Source of the DNA: JBGSMF01 sp964651475
GTDB taxonomy: Bacteria; Chloroflexota; Anaerolineae; Fen-1058
DNA length: 64,000 bases
Reading direction: 5' to 3'
Assembly: GCA_964651475.1 (NCBI GenBank)
Contig: CAZYXV010000021.1
Location: forward strand, 1 to 64,000
The position numbers and the translations under genes were made by a program. The stretch's first letter is position 1. Each line of letters opens with the position of its first letter. Under the pieces are notes generated by a model that was not told where the DNA came from, ran no database searches, and saw only the letters and a program-made list of their open reading frames with translations. Positions 16,240 to 27,419 of the stretch are shown here, one piece after another.

Positions 16240-16345
16240 GGGAGCGTCACCCGCTGGGGACAAGCTTGGCGGCGATGTTTGAACGTAGCCGGCCCATTAT
16301 ACCGACCGGGAGTTGAGTCTTCAGGCGGGGGCGCCGGCTGTCCAG
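16240..16345 (+). repeat. Dispersed repeat, copy 1 (direct orientation)
   Basis: The stretch begins GGGAGCGTCAC-CGCTGGGGACAA and continues through GGCGGCGATGTTTGA and TTCAGGCGGGG. It matches the reverse complement of 20733-20838 over about 105 bp with scattered differences. The rest of 15992-16626 holds the MITE-like element and the promoter of the cyclase gene. Confidence 0.75.
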
Positions 16346-16493
16346 CCGGAGCTATCCCTTCGCTACGCTCCGAGGCGCTATGCCGAAAGAGCCAAGCCCG
16401 TATGGGCCTTGCCCTTTCAGCCGGATGATTCATCGCTCGGCCCAAGCTGCCCAGGCGCGAAAACGTGAACCGCACCCTCCAGGCAATGCAACG

Positions 16494-16522
16494 TTGCCGC
16501 GCGCTCCGCTATGTGTTATACT
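16494..16522 (+). promoter_or_regulatory. Promoter of the cyclase-domain gene
   Basis: TTGCCG (16494-16499), a 17-bp spacer and TATACT (16517-16522) with a TG ahead of it. Start near 16529, leaving a 98-nt leader before the ATG at 16627. Confidence 0.55.
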
Positions 16523-16626
16523 GTAAGGGTTATTTTTGTGCGCCCGCTATATGCCTATGGGCAACAGGAGCGCCTGCGAACTGACGCGCATGATGATCGG
16601 AACCAATGCCCCCAGATTGAATACTT

Positions 16627-19600
16627 ATGAGCATCTCTGGTGACTTGACCCTGGCACTAAGCGCCTATATCCCGCGATGGATCCGCGACCGGCTGTTGCG
16701 GCCCAACCCTATCTTGCCGGGCTACAGCGAGCGATTCGAAGCCGCCGTGTTGTTTTGCGACCTGGCCGGTTTTACACAACTCACCGAAGCGATGGCCGCT
16801 CAAGAAGAGGCCGGAGAAAAAGGCAAAGGCGTCGAGCAGCTCCAAAACGTATTGGACAAGCTGTTTACGGCATTGATTGACGTGGCGCACGATTATGGCG
16901 GAGACGTGGTGCGCTTTTCGGGCGACGCTCTGACGGTGCTGTTTGGCGATCACACCTCCAGCGACCAGTGCGCCCGGCACACGCAGCGCGCGCTGGCCTG
17001 CGCGCTGGACATGCAGCGCGCCATTGCGCCGCTGGCCCATTTCCAACTGGGCAGCACTCCGTACCCGCTCCAAATGAAGATTGGCCTGGGCGCTGGCGCG
17101 GTGTTGGCCGCCCTGGTAGGCCATCCCGACCATGGCCTGGATATGCTGCTGACCGGCCCGGCTCTGGCGGCGGCGGCCACTGGCGAAAAGCGCGCCCAAC
17201 GAGGCGATATTGTTATCCCGGCGGAAACGCTGCGGCGCGCCTGCCTGGACCTGGCGGACGAGGATGCCGATGGCTTTATCGTTTTGCACCCCGACGACTC
17301 CATCTTGAAAGCTGTGCCGCTCCCCCCTCCCACACGCACTGATTTGTGGAGTTTCGAGCCGGGCGAGTCGGGCGAACAATTGGCCGCTTGCGTGCCCGGC
17401 CCCATCGTTGAACGGCTGCAACTCAAAATTGGCGAGCTTTTGCCCGAATTCAAGCGCGTCACGGCCATGTTCGCGGCGTTCGCCGGGCCCGATTACGCCA
17501 ACGATCCGCAGGCCGCGGACAAGGTGCAAGATTACATCAGCGCCGCGCAAGACATCATCTCGCATTACAAAGGCCGGCTGGTGGAAGTCGAAGCCGGCGA
17601 CAAGGGCAGCTTGTTGTTCGTGGTGTTTGGCGCGCCGCTGGCCGACGAGCGCGACGCGGTACACGCCGCGCAGTGCGCGCTGGCCCTCAAAGAATTGCCG
17701 GGCACGCTTCGCATCGGGCTGGCGACGGGGCGCGTATTCGCCGGCACCGTCGGCGCGCCGCTGCGCAAACGCTACACCACCATCGGCGCCGCCGTCAACC
17801 GCGCAGCGCGGCTTATGCAGACGGCCGTTCCAGGCCAGGCGCTGGCCGATCAGAATACGGTGGGGCAATCTCAACGAGCCATTGCTTACACCAGCCTGCC
17901 GCCGGTCAAACTCAAAGGCATTGCCGAGCCAGTGCCGGTTAATTCCATAGACGGCGAGCAAGCGGACGAATTGGCGCGCGCTGGCGGGCGCCTGATTGAC
18001 CGGGAAAGCGAGCTGGCGCAACTGCTGCATTTGCTCGATCAAACCCAGGCCGGGCCGGCGCAACTCGTCACGCTGGAAGGCGAAGCCGGCGTGGGCAAAT
18101 CGCGGCTGTCCATCGAGTTGCGATTGCGCGCGCACCAGGCTGGTTGGTCGGTGTTGAACAGCGCGTGCCAGAGCACCGGGACACAAACACCCTACCTGCC
18201 CTGGAACGAGTTATTGCGGCGCGCCCTGGACCTGCAGCCCAACCAATCGCCCGAGGCGCACATAATTGCTCTGGCGCAAACACTGCACAAAATTGACGGC
18301 AAGCTGCTGGAGCGCCTGCCGTTGTTGGGACCGGTTCTGCGCCTGCCCATTCCCGATAACGACCTGACGCGCCACCTGGATGCCCGCCTGCGCCGCGACG
18401 GAACGTTCGAGCTCGTATCTGAGATCTTGCGCGCGCGCCTGGCTTACCAGCCCTTGATGTTGATCTTTGAAGACGCGCACTGGGCCGACCCGCTTTCGCT
18501 GGAACTGATTGCGCACGCGGCCCGCGAACTGGCCGGCGAGCGGCTTGCTATCCTGCTCGTCCAACGGCCCTGGGCGCCGCCCCTGCCGCCGCTGATGGCT
18601 GCGCTCAGGCAACTACCCGCGCACACGCTGCTCACGCTGGGGCCGCTGCCGCCCGAACAAGGGCCGGAATTGGCGCGCGCCTCTCTGGGCGTCGCCACGC
18701 TCCCACCCCCCATCGAACAGCTCTTTGTGGAACGCGGGCAAGGCAACCCGTTCTTTATCGAAGAAATCGCGCGAGCCGTGCGCGAAAGCGGCGTGGTCAC
18801 GCGCGACCCGGATACCGGCGAACTCAAGGTCATCGGTTCGCTGAAATTGATCCAGATTCCAGACACGGTCGAAAAGTTGGTGCAGGGGCGCATTGATCAG
18901 CTCGACGAACAAAGCCGCCTCACCACCAAAGTGGCATCGGTCATCGGCCAGGTGTTCCACTATGTCGCGCTGCGCGGCATCTACCCACCCACCGTCGCCA
19001 TAGACGATCCCAGCCTGCACAATCAACTCGATGGCCTGGAACAGCGCGACCTGATCCAGTTGGAAACTCCCGAACCGCTCCTGGCCTATATCTTCAAGCA
19101 CATCATCACCCGCGAAGTAGCCTACGAATCGCTGCTGTTTGCCCAGCGGCGCAAATTGCACGAGGCCGTAGCGCAGTGGCACGAACGCGCTTTTGCCGAC
19201 AATCTTGCGCCCTACTATACAACGCTGGCTTATCACTACGAGCGCACCGAAAACTATGCCAAGCAGCTCGAATATTTTGCCCAAGCCGGCCAGCAGGCCG
19301 CCCAGGAATACGCTAACGACGCGGCGCGCCAGTTCTTCACCCAGGCATTGAACATAGCCGCGCGCGTGCCCGAGGCAGACGTGAATACACTGGCCGCCAT
19401 CCGGGAGGGGCTGGGGGATCTGTGCGGCCTGGCCGGCGAGTTTGACGACGCCGATTTTCATTACGAGCAAGCGTGCGCCCTGCTCAAGCCGCACCCGGTG
19501 GAGCAGGTCTATTTGCCGCTGGCAAGGCTGCGCCGCAAGATGGGGCGCGTGAGAGAACAGCAAGGCGACATTCCCGCCGCGTTCGAACATATAGAAAGCG

Positions 19601-20655
19601 GCTTGCAGTTGCTTGGTCCCCACAGCCAAGAGCCACAAGCCGCTCAGGAAATTGCGCGCCTGTACCAACAAGGCGGCCTGACGCACACGCGGCGCGGCGA
19701 CTTGGACCTGGCGCTGGAATGGGCCGGCCACGCCCTTAGGGCTGCGCAACAGCACGACTTTCCCGCCGAGCTGGCGCAAATCTATAACCTGTTCGGCGTC
19801 ATTTACCAGATGCGCGGCAGCAACCAGCCGGCCATTGAATACGGGCGACAAAGCGCCTCCCTCTATGAACGGTTAGGCGACAAGCTCGGCGCCGCCAAGG
19901 CGTATTCTAATTTGGGCGCCGCATACAGCCACGAGTGCGACTGGAATTCCAGCCTGGAGTATTACCAACGGAGCTTGTATTTACGGCGAGAAATCGGGGA
20001 CGTGACTGGCGTGGGGATTGTATATGCCAATGTGGGCAATGTCCACCTGTGGCAAGGCGACAATCTGGAAAACGCCATTTCCGCCCTGGAACAGGCGGAA
20101 CAGATTGGCTCGGATAGCGGGCGGCATTACATTACGTTGGGCGCTCAGGCCGGGCTGGGCGAAGCCTACCTGCGGCTGGGCCAAATTGAACGCGCTGCAG
20201 AGTATATTCAAAAGGGCATGGCGCTGGCCGAAAGGACCGGCGTCAAGACTTTTTCACCTTACCTGAGCCGGCTATACGCGGAAACATGTTTGGCAAACGG
20301 CGAACTTGAATTGAGCGAGGGATGGGCCCATACTGCGCTCAGACAGGCCGAAGAACAAGGCCAGCAGGAGGTAACGGGTGAAGCCCGGCGCAGCCTGGGG
20401 CGATTATACCTCAAGCGCGGTGAGATGGACAGGGCAACCCAAGCGCTCCAAAAAAGCCAGGCTATTCTGCGAGAGCTGAACTTGCAGCGGCAGTTGGGCC
20501 AGACAACGCTGGAAATAGCCCGCCTGCACTGCGCCCAGGGGCAGATAGACAAAGCGCGCCTGGCATTGGACGAAGCGATCGAGATTTTCCGGCGCGTGGA
20601 CGCGCGGTGGGACCTGGCGCAAGCGCACGAGCTGGCAACCCGGCTTTCCCCATAA
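16627..20655 (+). CDS. Dual cyclase-homology domain, AAA ATPase and TPR regulator
   Basis: 1342 residues. The first class III cyclase domain (about 35-200) has VLFCDLAGFTQLTEAM and GGDVVRFSGDALTVLFGD, so both metal-binding Asp are present. The second (about 275-440) begins RVTAMFAAFAGPDYA, where the first Asp is lost, but keeps LRIGLATGRVFAGTVG. A P-loop ATPase follows (about 460-720; Walker A LEGEAGVGKSRLSIEL, Walker B LMLIFEDAHWAD), then about ten TPR units to the end. The order CHD-CHD-ATPase-TPR is that of soluble adenylyl cyclase-like proteins. It may make cAMP, or the cyclase part may only bind nucleotide. No membrane segment is seen. The gene stands alone between inverted copies of a repeat. 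Confidence 0.85.
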   Translation: MSISGDLTLALSAYIPRWIRDRLLRPNPILPGYSERFEAAVLFCDLAGFTQLTEAMAAQEEAGEKGKGVEQLQNVLDKLFTALIDVAHDYGGDVVRFSGDALTVLFGDHTSSDQCARHTQRALACALDMQRAIAPLAHFQLGSTPYPLQMKIGLGAGAVLAALVGHPDHGLDMLLTGPALAAAATGEKRAQRGDIVIPAETLRRACLDLADEDADGFIVLHPDDSILKAVPLPPPTRTDLWSFEPGESGEQLAACVPGPIVERLQLKIGELLPEFKRVTAMFAAFAGPDYANDPQAADKVQDYISAAQDIISHYKGRLVEVEAGDKGSLLFVVFGAPLADERDAVHAAQCALALKELPGTLRIGLATGRVFAGTVGAPLRKRYTTIGAAVNRAARLMQTAVPGQALADQNTVGQSQRAIAYTSLPPVKLKGIAEPVPVNSIDGEQADELARAGGRLIDRESELAQLLHLLDQTQAGPAQLVTLEGEAGVGKSRLSIELRLRAHQAGWSVLNSACQSTGTQTPYLPWNELLRRALDLQPNQSPEAHIIALAQTLHKIDGKLLERLPLLGPVLRLPIPDNDLTRHLDARLRRDGTFELVSEILRARLAYQPLMLIFEDAHWADPLSLELIAHAARELAGERLAILLVQRPWAPPLPPLMAALRQLPAHTLLTLGPLPPEQGPELARASLGVATLPPPIEQLFVERGQGNPFFIEEIARAVRESGVVTRDPDTGELKVIGSLKLIQIPDTVEKLVQGRIDQLDEQSRLTTKVASVIGQVFHYVALRGIYPPTVAIDDPSLHNQLDGLEQRDLIQLETPEPLLAYIFKHIITREVAYESLLFAQRRKLHEAVAQWHERAFADNLAPYYTTLAYHYERTENYAKQLEYFAQAGQQAAQEYANDAARQFFTQALNIAARVPEADVNTLAAIREGLGDLCGLAGEFDDADFHYEQACALLKPHPVEQVYLPLARLRRKMGRVREQQGDIPAAFEHIESGLQLLGPHSQEPQAAQEIARLYQQGGLTHTRRGDLDLALEWAGHALRAAQQHDFPAELAQIYNLFGVIYQMRGSNQPAIEYGRQSASLYERLGDKLGAAKAYSNLGAAYSHECDWNSSLEYYQRSLYLRREIGDVTGVGIVYANVGNVHLWQGDNLENAISALEQAEQIGSDSGRHYITLGAQAGLGEAYLRLGQIERAAEYIQKGMALAERTGVKTFSPYLSRLYAETCLANGELELSEGWAHTALRQAEEQGQQEVTGEARRSLGRLYLKRGEMDRATQALQKSQAILRELNLQRQLGQTTLEIARLHCAQGQIDKARLALDEAIEIFRRVDARWDLAQAHELATRLSP

Positions 20656-20732
20656 GAGCGCGAGCCGCGAGCGTGCCAGGCCGGGGACTGCTGCCCGGTA
20701 TGGAAGCTGAGGCTTTGCCCAAAGGCGTCCTG

Positions 20733-20838
20733 CGGATAGCCGGAGACCCCGCCTGAAGGCTCAACTTCTGCTCGGCATAATGAGCCGGCCAGGCTCAAAC
20801 ATCGCCGCCGGGTTTGTCCCCAGCGTGTGACGCTCCCG
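20733..20838 (-). repeat. Dispersed repeat, copy 2 (inverted relative to copy 1)
   Basis: The reverse complement reads GGGAGCGTCACACGCTGGGG, then GGCGGCGATGTTTGA and TTCAGGCGGGG, matching 16240-16345. With copy 1 it encloses the 4-kb cyclase gene. Within 20656-20961 only this repeat and the following promoter are seen. Confidence 0.75.
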
Positions 20839-20870
20839 CGAGCCTGGCGACAGACAAGCCGCAAATGCAG

Positions 20871-20876
20871 TATAAT
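20871..20876 (+). promoter_or_regulatory. Probable -10 box (TATAAT) of the giant beta-helix gene
   Basis: A consensus TATAAT at 20871-20876 lies 85 bp before the ATG at 20962. The -35 region (GGCGACAG near 20846) is weak. The gene itself has AAAGGAG 8 nt ahead of its ATG. Confidence 0.4.
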
Positions 20877-20961
20877 AGATTCGCCGGATGAACTGGCCGC
20901 GTTACGTTTTTGCGAGTAAGACCTTATCCCCACCCTCGTGAGTTGAGAAAGGAGTTGTCTT

Positions 20962-23900
20962 ATGAAACGCCGCGCATGTTCCACACTGGCCTGTGGCCTG
21001 ATTGTTTTTATTCTTAGCATCGCACTGTGGGGCCTGGTACAAACCCAAGCCGCCGAAATCCCCGACGATTCTTTCTGGGCTTTGCCCACCGAAGCAACCA
21101 CCGGCAACGGCCCAGAGGTGTACGTCAGCGCGTCTTCTGGCAATGACCTGTACGCGTGCTCTACCGTCTCACCGTGCCAGACGATCAGCGCCGCCCTCGC
21201 GCGCCTGGTCACAGGCACCGGCGCGGTGCACGTGGCGCAGGGCACATACACCGAAAATCTGGTTCTCACCGGCACCGTCACGTTAATGGGCGGCTATCAC
21301 GAACTGGACTGGGCGCGCGCGCCCCACGTATACCTTACCACCATTGATGGCAATAACGCCGGGGCGAGCATCCGGGTATTGACCGATAGCCTGGCGACCA
21401 TTGACGGGTTTTACGTCACGGCGGGCGATCCATACGGAATCGAAGCGCGGCCTGGCGCGTCGGTGACCATCAGCAATAACATGATCTATGGCAATAGCAG
21501 CGCGTCAGCTAATGCCTCAGGTGTGTACGCGCAAGGCGCCAGCGTGACGATTGTCAACAATATCATCCACGACAATCACAGCGAGGCCGCCGAGGGAGTG
21601 GGCGTGTACGGGCAAGACGCCAACGTGACGGCCATCAATAACGGGATCTATGGCAACTATGGCTTTAATTTCAGCGGGCGCGGCATGTACCTTTCGGGCG
21701 GCAGCCTTACACTCGTCGGCAACCAGATATACAATCACAACTTTAGCGGCATTTTCGCGGCATACACCCACGGCACGCTCGACGCCAACCTCGTCGAATA
21801 TAACATGTACGGCGCCGAGTTGTATAGCTCGACGATCACACTGGAACACAACATCATGCGCTACAATACGGCGTCGGCTGTAGAGGCCAACTCACTCCCG
21901 GCGTTCCTGGCGCGCAAGAATCGCATCTATCATAACGCCAGCGGCATAAGAGCCTCGGCCAGCCAGGCGACGATAGACGCTAACTGGATCGTCAGCAACA
22001 CCGCGGGCGGGAATGACGGCGGCGGCGTATGGCTGTACGATTCGCCCATCTTTACGTTGACCAATAACGTCATCGCCCACAACGATGTGGTCACCGGCTA
22101 CTTTGGCGACGGCTTTTACGTCACCGCGCTCGCCACCTCCACAGGCAAACTGATCAATAACACATTCGTCGCCAACGACGCCGCAGAAGGGCAAGCCATC
22201 TTTGTAAATATAGTCACCTCACTCGACATGGTTAACAACATCGTTGCCGGACACGACAATGCCATGTATGTTTTGAGCGGCAACGTCACCCACTCGTATA
22301 ACAATTTCTTTTCCAACACGCTGAACTTTGCCGGCACGGTCACCGGCCCCAACGAAATCTTTACCGCGTCCACGTTCGTCAACCTCGCCGCAAACGATTA
22401 TCACCTGGTGCAGGGGGCGCCCGCGATTGACGCCGGCAGCGCCCCGGCCGCGCCGCCGCTGGATTACGACGGCTATCCCCGCCCGTATGGAGCGGGCGTG
22501 GACATAGGCGCTTACGAGTGGACGCGGTTGAATGACGTGTACGTGAGCGCCATCGCAGGCGATGATCAAACGGGGTTAGGCACGCCCTCGCGGCCTTTTG
22601 CCACCGTCCGGCGCGGCCTGGGGATGGCGGCGCCCGGCGGCGCGATGCACGTGGGGCGCGGCTATTACTACGAGAGCCTGACGCTCAGTGGAACGTTTGC
22701 GCTTTTGGGCGGGTACGAAGAAAATGGATGGACTCGCAACATTGATTTGTACGCCACAACCCTGGACGGTGGTTACACAAGCCGCATCATCACCATCACG
22801 GGCGGCTCGCCGACGGTCGAAGGGTTTGGCTTTTTCAATGGCTGGGCTATTGGGGGCGGCGGCCTGTACTGCGCCGGGGGAGCGCCCATCATCCGCAGAA
22901 ACACGTTCAAATACAACACGGGCGGTGCGGCAGGCGGCGGGGTATACCTGGATAGCGCCTGCAACGCGGTCTTTGAGCGCAACGAGCTTGACGATAACTC
23001 GGCCGAAACGGGCGGCGGTCTGTACGCCGTTCCATCCTTCACCCTCACCCTCCTCATCAGCGGCAACATGTTTACGAACAACTCGGCCAATTCTGGCGGC
23101 GGCGCGTACGTCGGGCCGGCGGGCGCGTTGGCGCTGGTTAGCAACGCTTTTGTTCAAAACATATCTTATGGCTCAGGCGGCGGCGTTTACGCCGCCAGCG
23201 GCGCCGTCACGCTCGATGCCAACAAAATTCACGGCAACTCGGCCAGCGGCTTTGGGGGAGGGCTTTATTTAGCCGCTAATTTCATCGCAACCAACAACAT
23301 CCTGGTCAACAATCAATCCAGCAGCATGAACGGCGGCGACGGCCTGTTTGTTGACAACATGGCCCAAGGCCGCATCGTCAACAATACCTTCCATGCCAAC
23401 AAGGGGGACGACTATGGCAGCGCCATCACGCTGGGGAGCGCCGATGCCGTCACCATCGTCAACAACTCGCTGACCGAGCACGTGACGGGGCTTGAAGTGA
23501 TCAGCGCCGCGAGCGCGGCCGCCGATTATAACAATCTGTACAACAACCTGGTTAATTTTAGCGGGATGGTCATTACCGGCGCACACAACCTCGCGGACGA
23601 TCCACGCTTTGTCGCACCGCACTATGATAATCTGAGGCTGAGATACGACTCGCCGCTGATTGACGCCGGCGCCGCCGCGTTCCCCGGCGTGACCATTCCA
23701 CCCTCCGATTACGATGGATTGCCGCGTCCCAACGGCGCGGGCGTTGACATTGGCGCTCACGAGTTTTACGCCCTCGTTAACCTGAGTGTGACCAAAGAAG
23801 GCCACCCCGACCCGGCCGGGTTGGGGCAACTGCTCACCTACACCCTGCGCATATACAACGGCGGCACCGTCACAGCCACCAACGTATGGCTGACCGACGC

Positions 23901-26900
23901 GGTGCCGCTCAACACGTCGTTCGTCGCCGCCCCCGGCGGGACCGAGTTGGGCGGCGTGGTGAGTTGGGACATTGGCTCGCTGCCGCCTGGCCAGGAAGAG
24001 GCGCGCCCCCTGATCGTCCAGGTTGGTGCGCTCACGCAGAGCACGCCTATCTCGAACGTGGCTTACGTGAACAGCGACCAGGCCGCCGTATCCAGCGCCC
24101 CGCTGGTGATCATGGCTTTGCCGCTGTTGGACGCCGTGGTGCACAAGAGCGCCATCCCCGCCCCCGGCGCCCCGGTTACGGTAGGCGAGCGCATCTCGTA
24201 TACAATCACCTTCGCTAACAACGGCCCGGCTATACCGGGCCGGGCCGTGCTGGAAGACAAGCTGCCCGGCGGAACGGAATACAACTGGGACGCCGTCGCC
24301 TCGCAGGCCGAATCTCTTTATTTTGATAGCGGAACGAGGACACTCTTTCTCGAAGTATACGACGTGAATGAGGTCATCACACTCACCTTTAGTGTGCTGG
24401 TCCAAGGGCGGCCTACCACCGCTCCTGATATTGTCAACCGCGCCGAGCTGCGCGCGGACGAGCGATTTGGCCTCGTCAGTTCACCGCCAGTAACGCACAC
24501 TATCTCAGGGGTGCCCCTGACGGTCAACGCGATCTTTGACGACGACGACGGCGCATGTTCGTCTTCCCACTGCACGCTGCGCGAGGCCATCAACGCCGCC
24601 AACGCAACACCCGGCCCAGATACTATTACATTTGACTTGCCCGTTATGTACTTGTATGGCAATACGTGGTGGACTATTCAGCCCTACAATCCTTTACCTG
24701 CCCTGGTGGATCATGGCACATTCATTGACGGCTTGAGCCAATCCGCGATCACAAACACCAATCCTTTGGGGCCAGAAATCAAGTTAGATGGAAGCAGCAT
24801 TTCCGGCGACGGCTTGACGATTCAGGGCAACCACAGCACCGTGCGCGGCCTGGTGTTCAACCAGTTCAATGGGCACGGCATTGCCATTCGGGGCGGGATG
24901 ACGAATACCATCGTCTCTAATTACGTCGGCATGGATCCTACTGGCGCGTGGAGTTTGGGCAATACCCAAAGCGGCGTCTCGATTGAAAATGCCGCCCATA
25001 ATACCATCCAAGGCAATCTGATCTCCGGCAACGGGTGGGAAGGGGTGCACATCATGGGGGCGCAGGCGCTAAGCAACACATTGGTCGGCAACAAGATTGG
25101 CGTCAACCTTACGGGCACAATGCCCTTTGGCAATCAACTGGCCGGCGTCTTGATCACCGGCGCTTCGTACAACGTCATCACGGGCAACCTTGTTTCGGGC
25201 AATCAGCTGGAAGGGATTCGCATTGAAGGAACGGATAGTCATCACAATGTTGTAGTGGGCAACCGAATCGGCGCTGACGCCACGGGCGCCGCGGCGTTGG
25301 GGAACGGCCACGATGGCGTGGCGATTGCTTTTGCTCACAATAATACAATCGGCGGCGGGCAGCCAGCCCAGGCCAACCTGATCAGCGGCAACGGGCACAA
25401 TGGCGTCAGCCTGGATAACGCGCACCATAACCTCGTGCTTTACAACCGGATCGGGACCAATCTCAACGGCGATGCGCCGATACCCAATGCGTGGTCGGGC
25501 ATCTCGATGTATAACGGCTCGACCGGCAACCAGATTGGCGCCCCCGACCGGGGCAACCTGGTGAGTGGCAACGGCCAGCACGGCGTCTACATCTCTGGCA
25601 GCGGCGCGACGAACAACCAACTGATCGGCAATCGCATCGGCACCGACTTGAACGGCGCGGCCATGCTCGGCAACGCCGGCAGCGGGATTGTGATGGACGG
25701 CGGCGCGCAGTACAACGTCATCGGCAGTTCTATGGCCGGCGAACGCAATCTGATCAGCGGCAACGGGCAGTACGGCGTCCACCTGAACGACAGCAGCACG
25801 ATGAGCAATACCGTCGTCGGCAACCTCATCGGCGTGGACGCCACAGGCCTGGCGGCGCTCGGCAACACGAGCGATGGAGTGAATATCGCCGGCGCACAAT
25901 ACGCGCTGGCCGAAGGTAATCTCATCGGCGGCAACGGCGGCTGCGGCATCGCCCTCGATGGGGCCGTGGCTACTGTTATAGCCCACAACTTGATTGGCGC
26001 CGCGTCGGACGGAACGCCGCTGGGCAACAACAATGTGGGCGTCCTGGCTGTGAACGGCTCACTCGACAATCAAATCCTCTCTAACGCCATTTTCCACAAC
26101 GTGTGGCACGGCGTGCAGGTGGACGGCGCGGCCAGCACAGGCAATCGCCTCTCAATGAATAGCATCTCGCTCAACGGCGGCGAGGGCATCACGCTGACCA
26201 ACGGCGGCAACGCCAGCCTGCCCGCGCCCGTTTTGCTCTCGGTCAATCTATCCACCGGGCGCATCGCCGGCAGGACGTGCCCTCTGTGCCGGGTCGAGAT
26301 TTTCACGAACACGGTGGCCGATGGCCAGGCGCGCTTTTACGCGGGCAGCCTCACCGCGGGGACCTTTGGCCACTTTGTCTTTACAACCACAGGAACCTTG
26401 CAGCATCCGACGGCCAGCGCCACAGACGGGCTGAATAACACCTCCGCGCTGGGGCGCTATGCTATCCAGCTGCCGGCGGCCGGTTTTATCAGCAACTCGC
26501 CTGTGCCCCTTGGCCAGCCCGTGGTGTTCACCAACACGTCCAGCGGGGGAGGGTTATCATTTGCCTGGGGTTTTGGCGACGGCACAGGCGCTATGGATCC
26601 AAACCCGGTTCATCTGTACGCCGCCGTCGGCTCGTACACCGTCACGCTGCGCGCCAGCAACCCGGCCGGGGTAGATATAGTGCAAGGCATCGTACAAGTG
26701 GAAGGGCCAGACCTGCGCGACTCGATTCAACTGGCCAGCCCGCCCGTCATCTTGCCTGGCCAGCAACTGACGTACACACTCGCAATGATCAACACGGGCG
26801 CGGCGTTTGCGCCGGACGTCATCGTCACCCAAAATCTGCCCATCAGCACGACATTCGTAGGAGCTTCAGTGGGCGGCGTCTACGACCCCGCAGCACATCA

Positions 26901-27319
26901 GGTTCAGTGGACTATTGGAGCGTTGGGAATTGGGACGTTAGTTACCCGCCAAGCCATAGTGACCGTCCACAGCAGCGCCGCGCCGGGCACGCCGCTGATC
27001 AGCGAGGCGTGGATAAGCGACGAGGTCAATCCGCCGCTGCGCCGCACAGCCGCCGCTCATGTGATTGCGCCGCCCGCAACCACGCCCATCACGGGCACCT
27101 TTGAGCCAAACGGCTATTGGCCGCTGGCCTATCCACTGAGCATTGGCATTTACCGCAGCTTTATCATCTCGCCCACCGACCTCGACTGGTACAAGGTTTA
27201 TTTGCCAGACTATGGCACCCAACTCACCATCACGCTCAGCGGCGCTGGCCCCGATGACACGCCGCTGCCGGCCGATTACGACCTGGTGGTATTCAGCCCG
27301 CCGAGATCAATCACGGCAA
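20962..27319 (+). CDS. Giant secreted beta-helix surface protein, 5' part (ends in assembly gap)
   Basis: About 2119 residues to the gap. Signal peptide (about 1-30). Two right-handed beta-helix blocks (about 50-520 and 520-930) each begin with an exposed-site motif such as VYVSASSGNDLYACSTVSPC and end with DIGAYEW or DIGAHEF. Then come two DUF11 modules (about 935-1190), a CSLREA-type entry (CTLREAINAANATPGPDTI) into a long NosD-like helix (about 1200-1750), a PKD domain (WGFGDG, about 1850-1915), a third DUF11 and a pre-peptidase-like domain (about 2040-2115). Likely role: surface adhesion or carbohydrate binding. The frame after the gap differs by one because the number of N is arbitrary, so this and the next entry are two ends of one gene. 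Confidence 0.85.
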
Positions 27320-27419
27320 NNNNNNNNNNNNNNNNNNNNNNNNNNNNNNNNNNNNNNNNNNNNNNNNNNNNNNNNNNNNNNNNNNNNNNNNNNNNNNNNN
27401 NNNNNNNNNNNNNNNNNNN
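27320..27419. other. Assembly gap of 100 N
   Basis: Exactly 100 undetermined bases, the conventional placeholder for a gap of unknown length. It abuts an 18-bp tandem repeat, which is the likely reason assembly failed. The true length and frame relation across it are unknown. Confidence 0.97.

Noticed and set aside
16657..18186. Long minus-strand ORF (509 aa) opposite the cyclase gene, and similar ones at 18613-19851, 23269-24405, 10899-12062 and 48405-49523 (plus strand)
   Set aside because: These are antisense shadows of clear genes. GC-rich third positions leave few stops on the opposite strand. None has a family pattern or ribosome site.
24534..26200. Tandem DNA repeat in the third helix of the giant protein
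   Set aside because: Repetition is at the protein level (NosD-type turns such as NLISGNGQ) with diverged DNA; it is a normal beta-helix rather than a separate repeat element.
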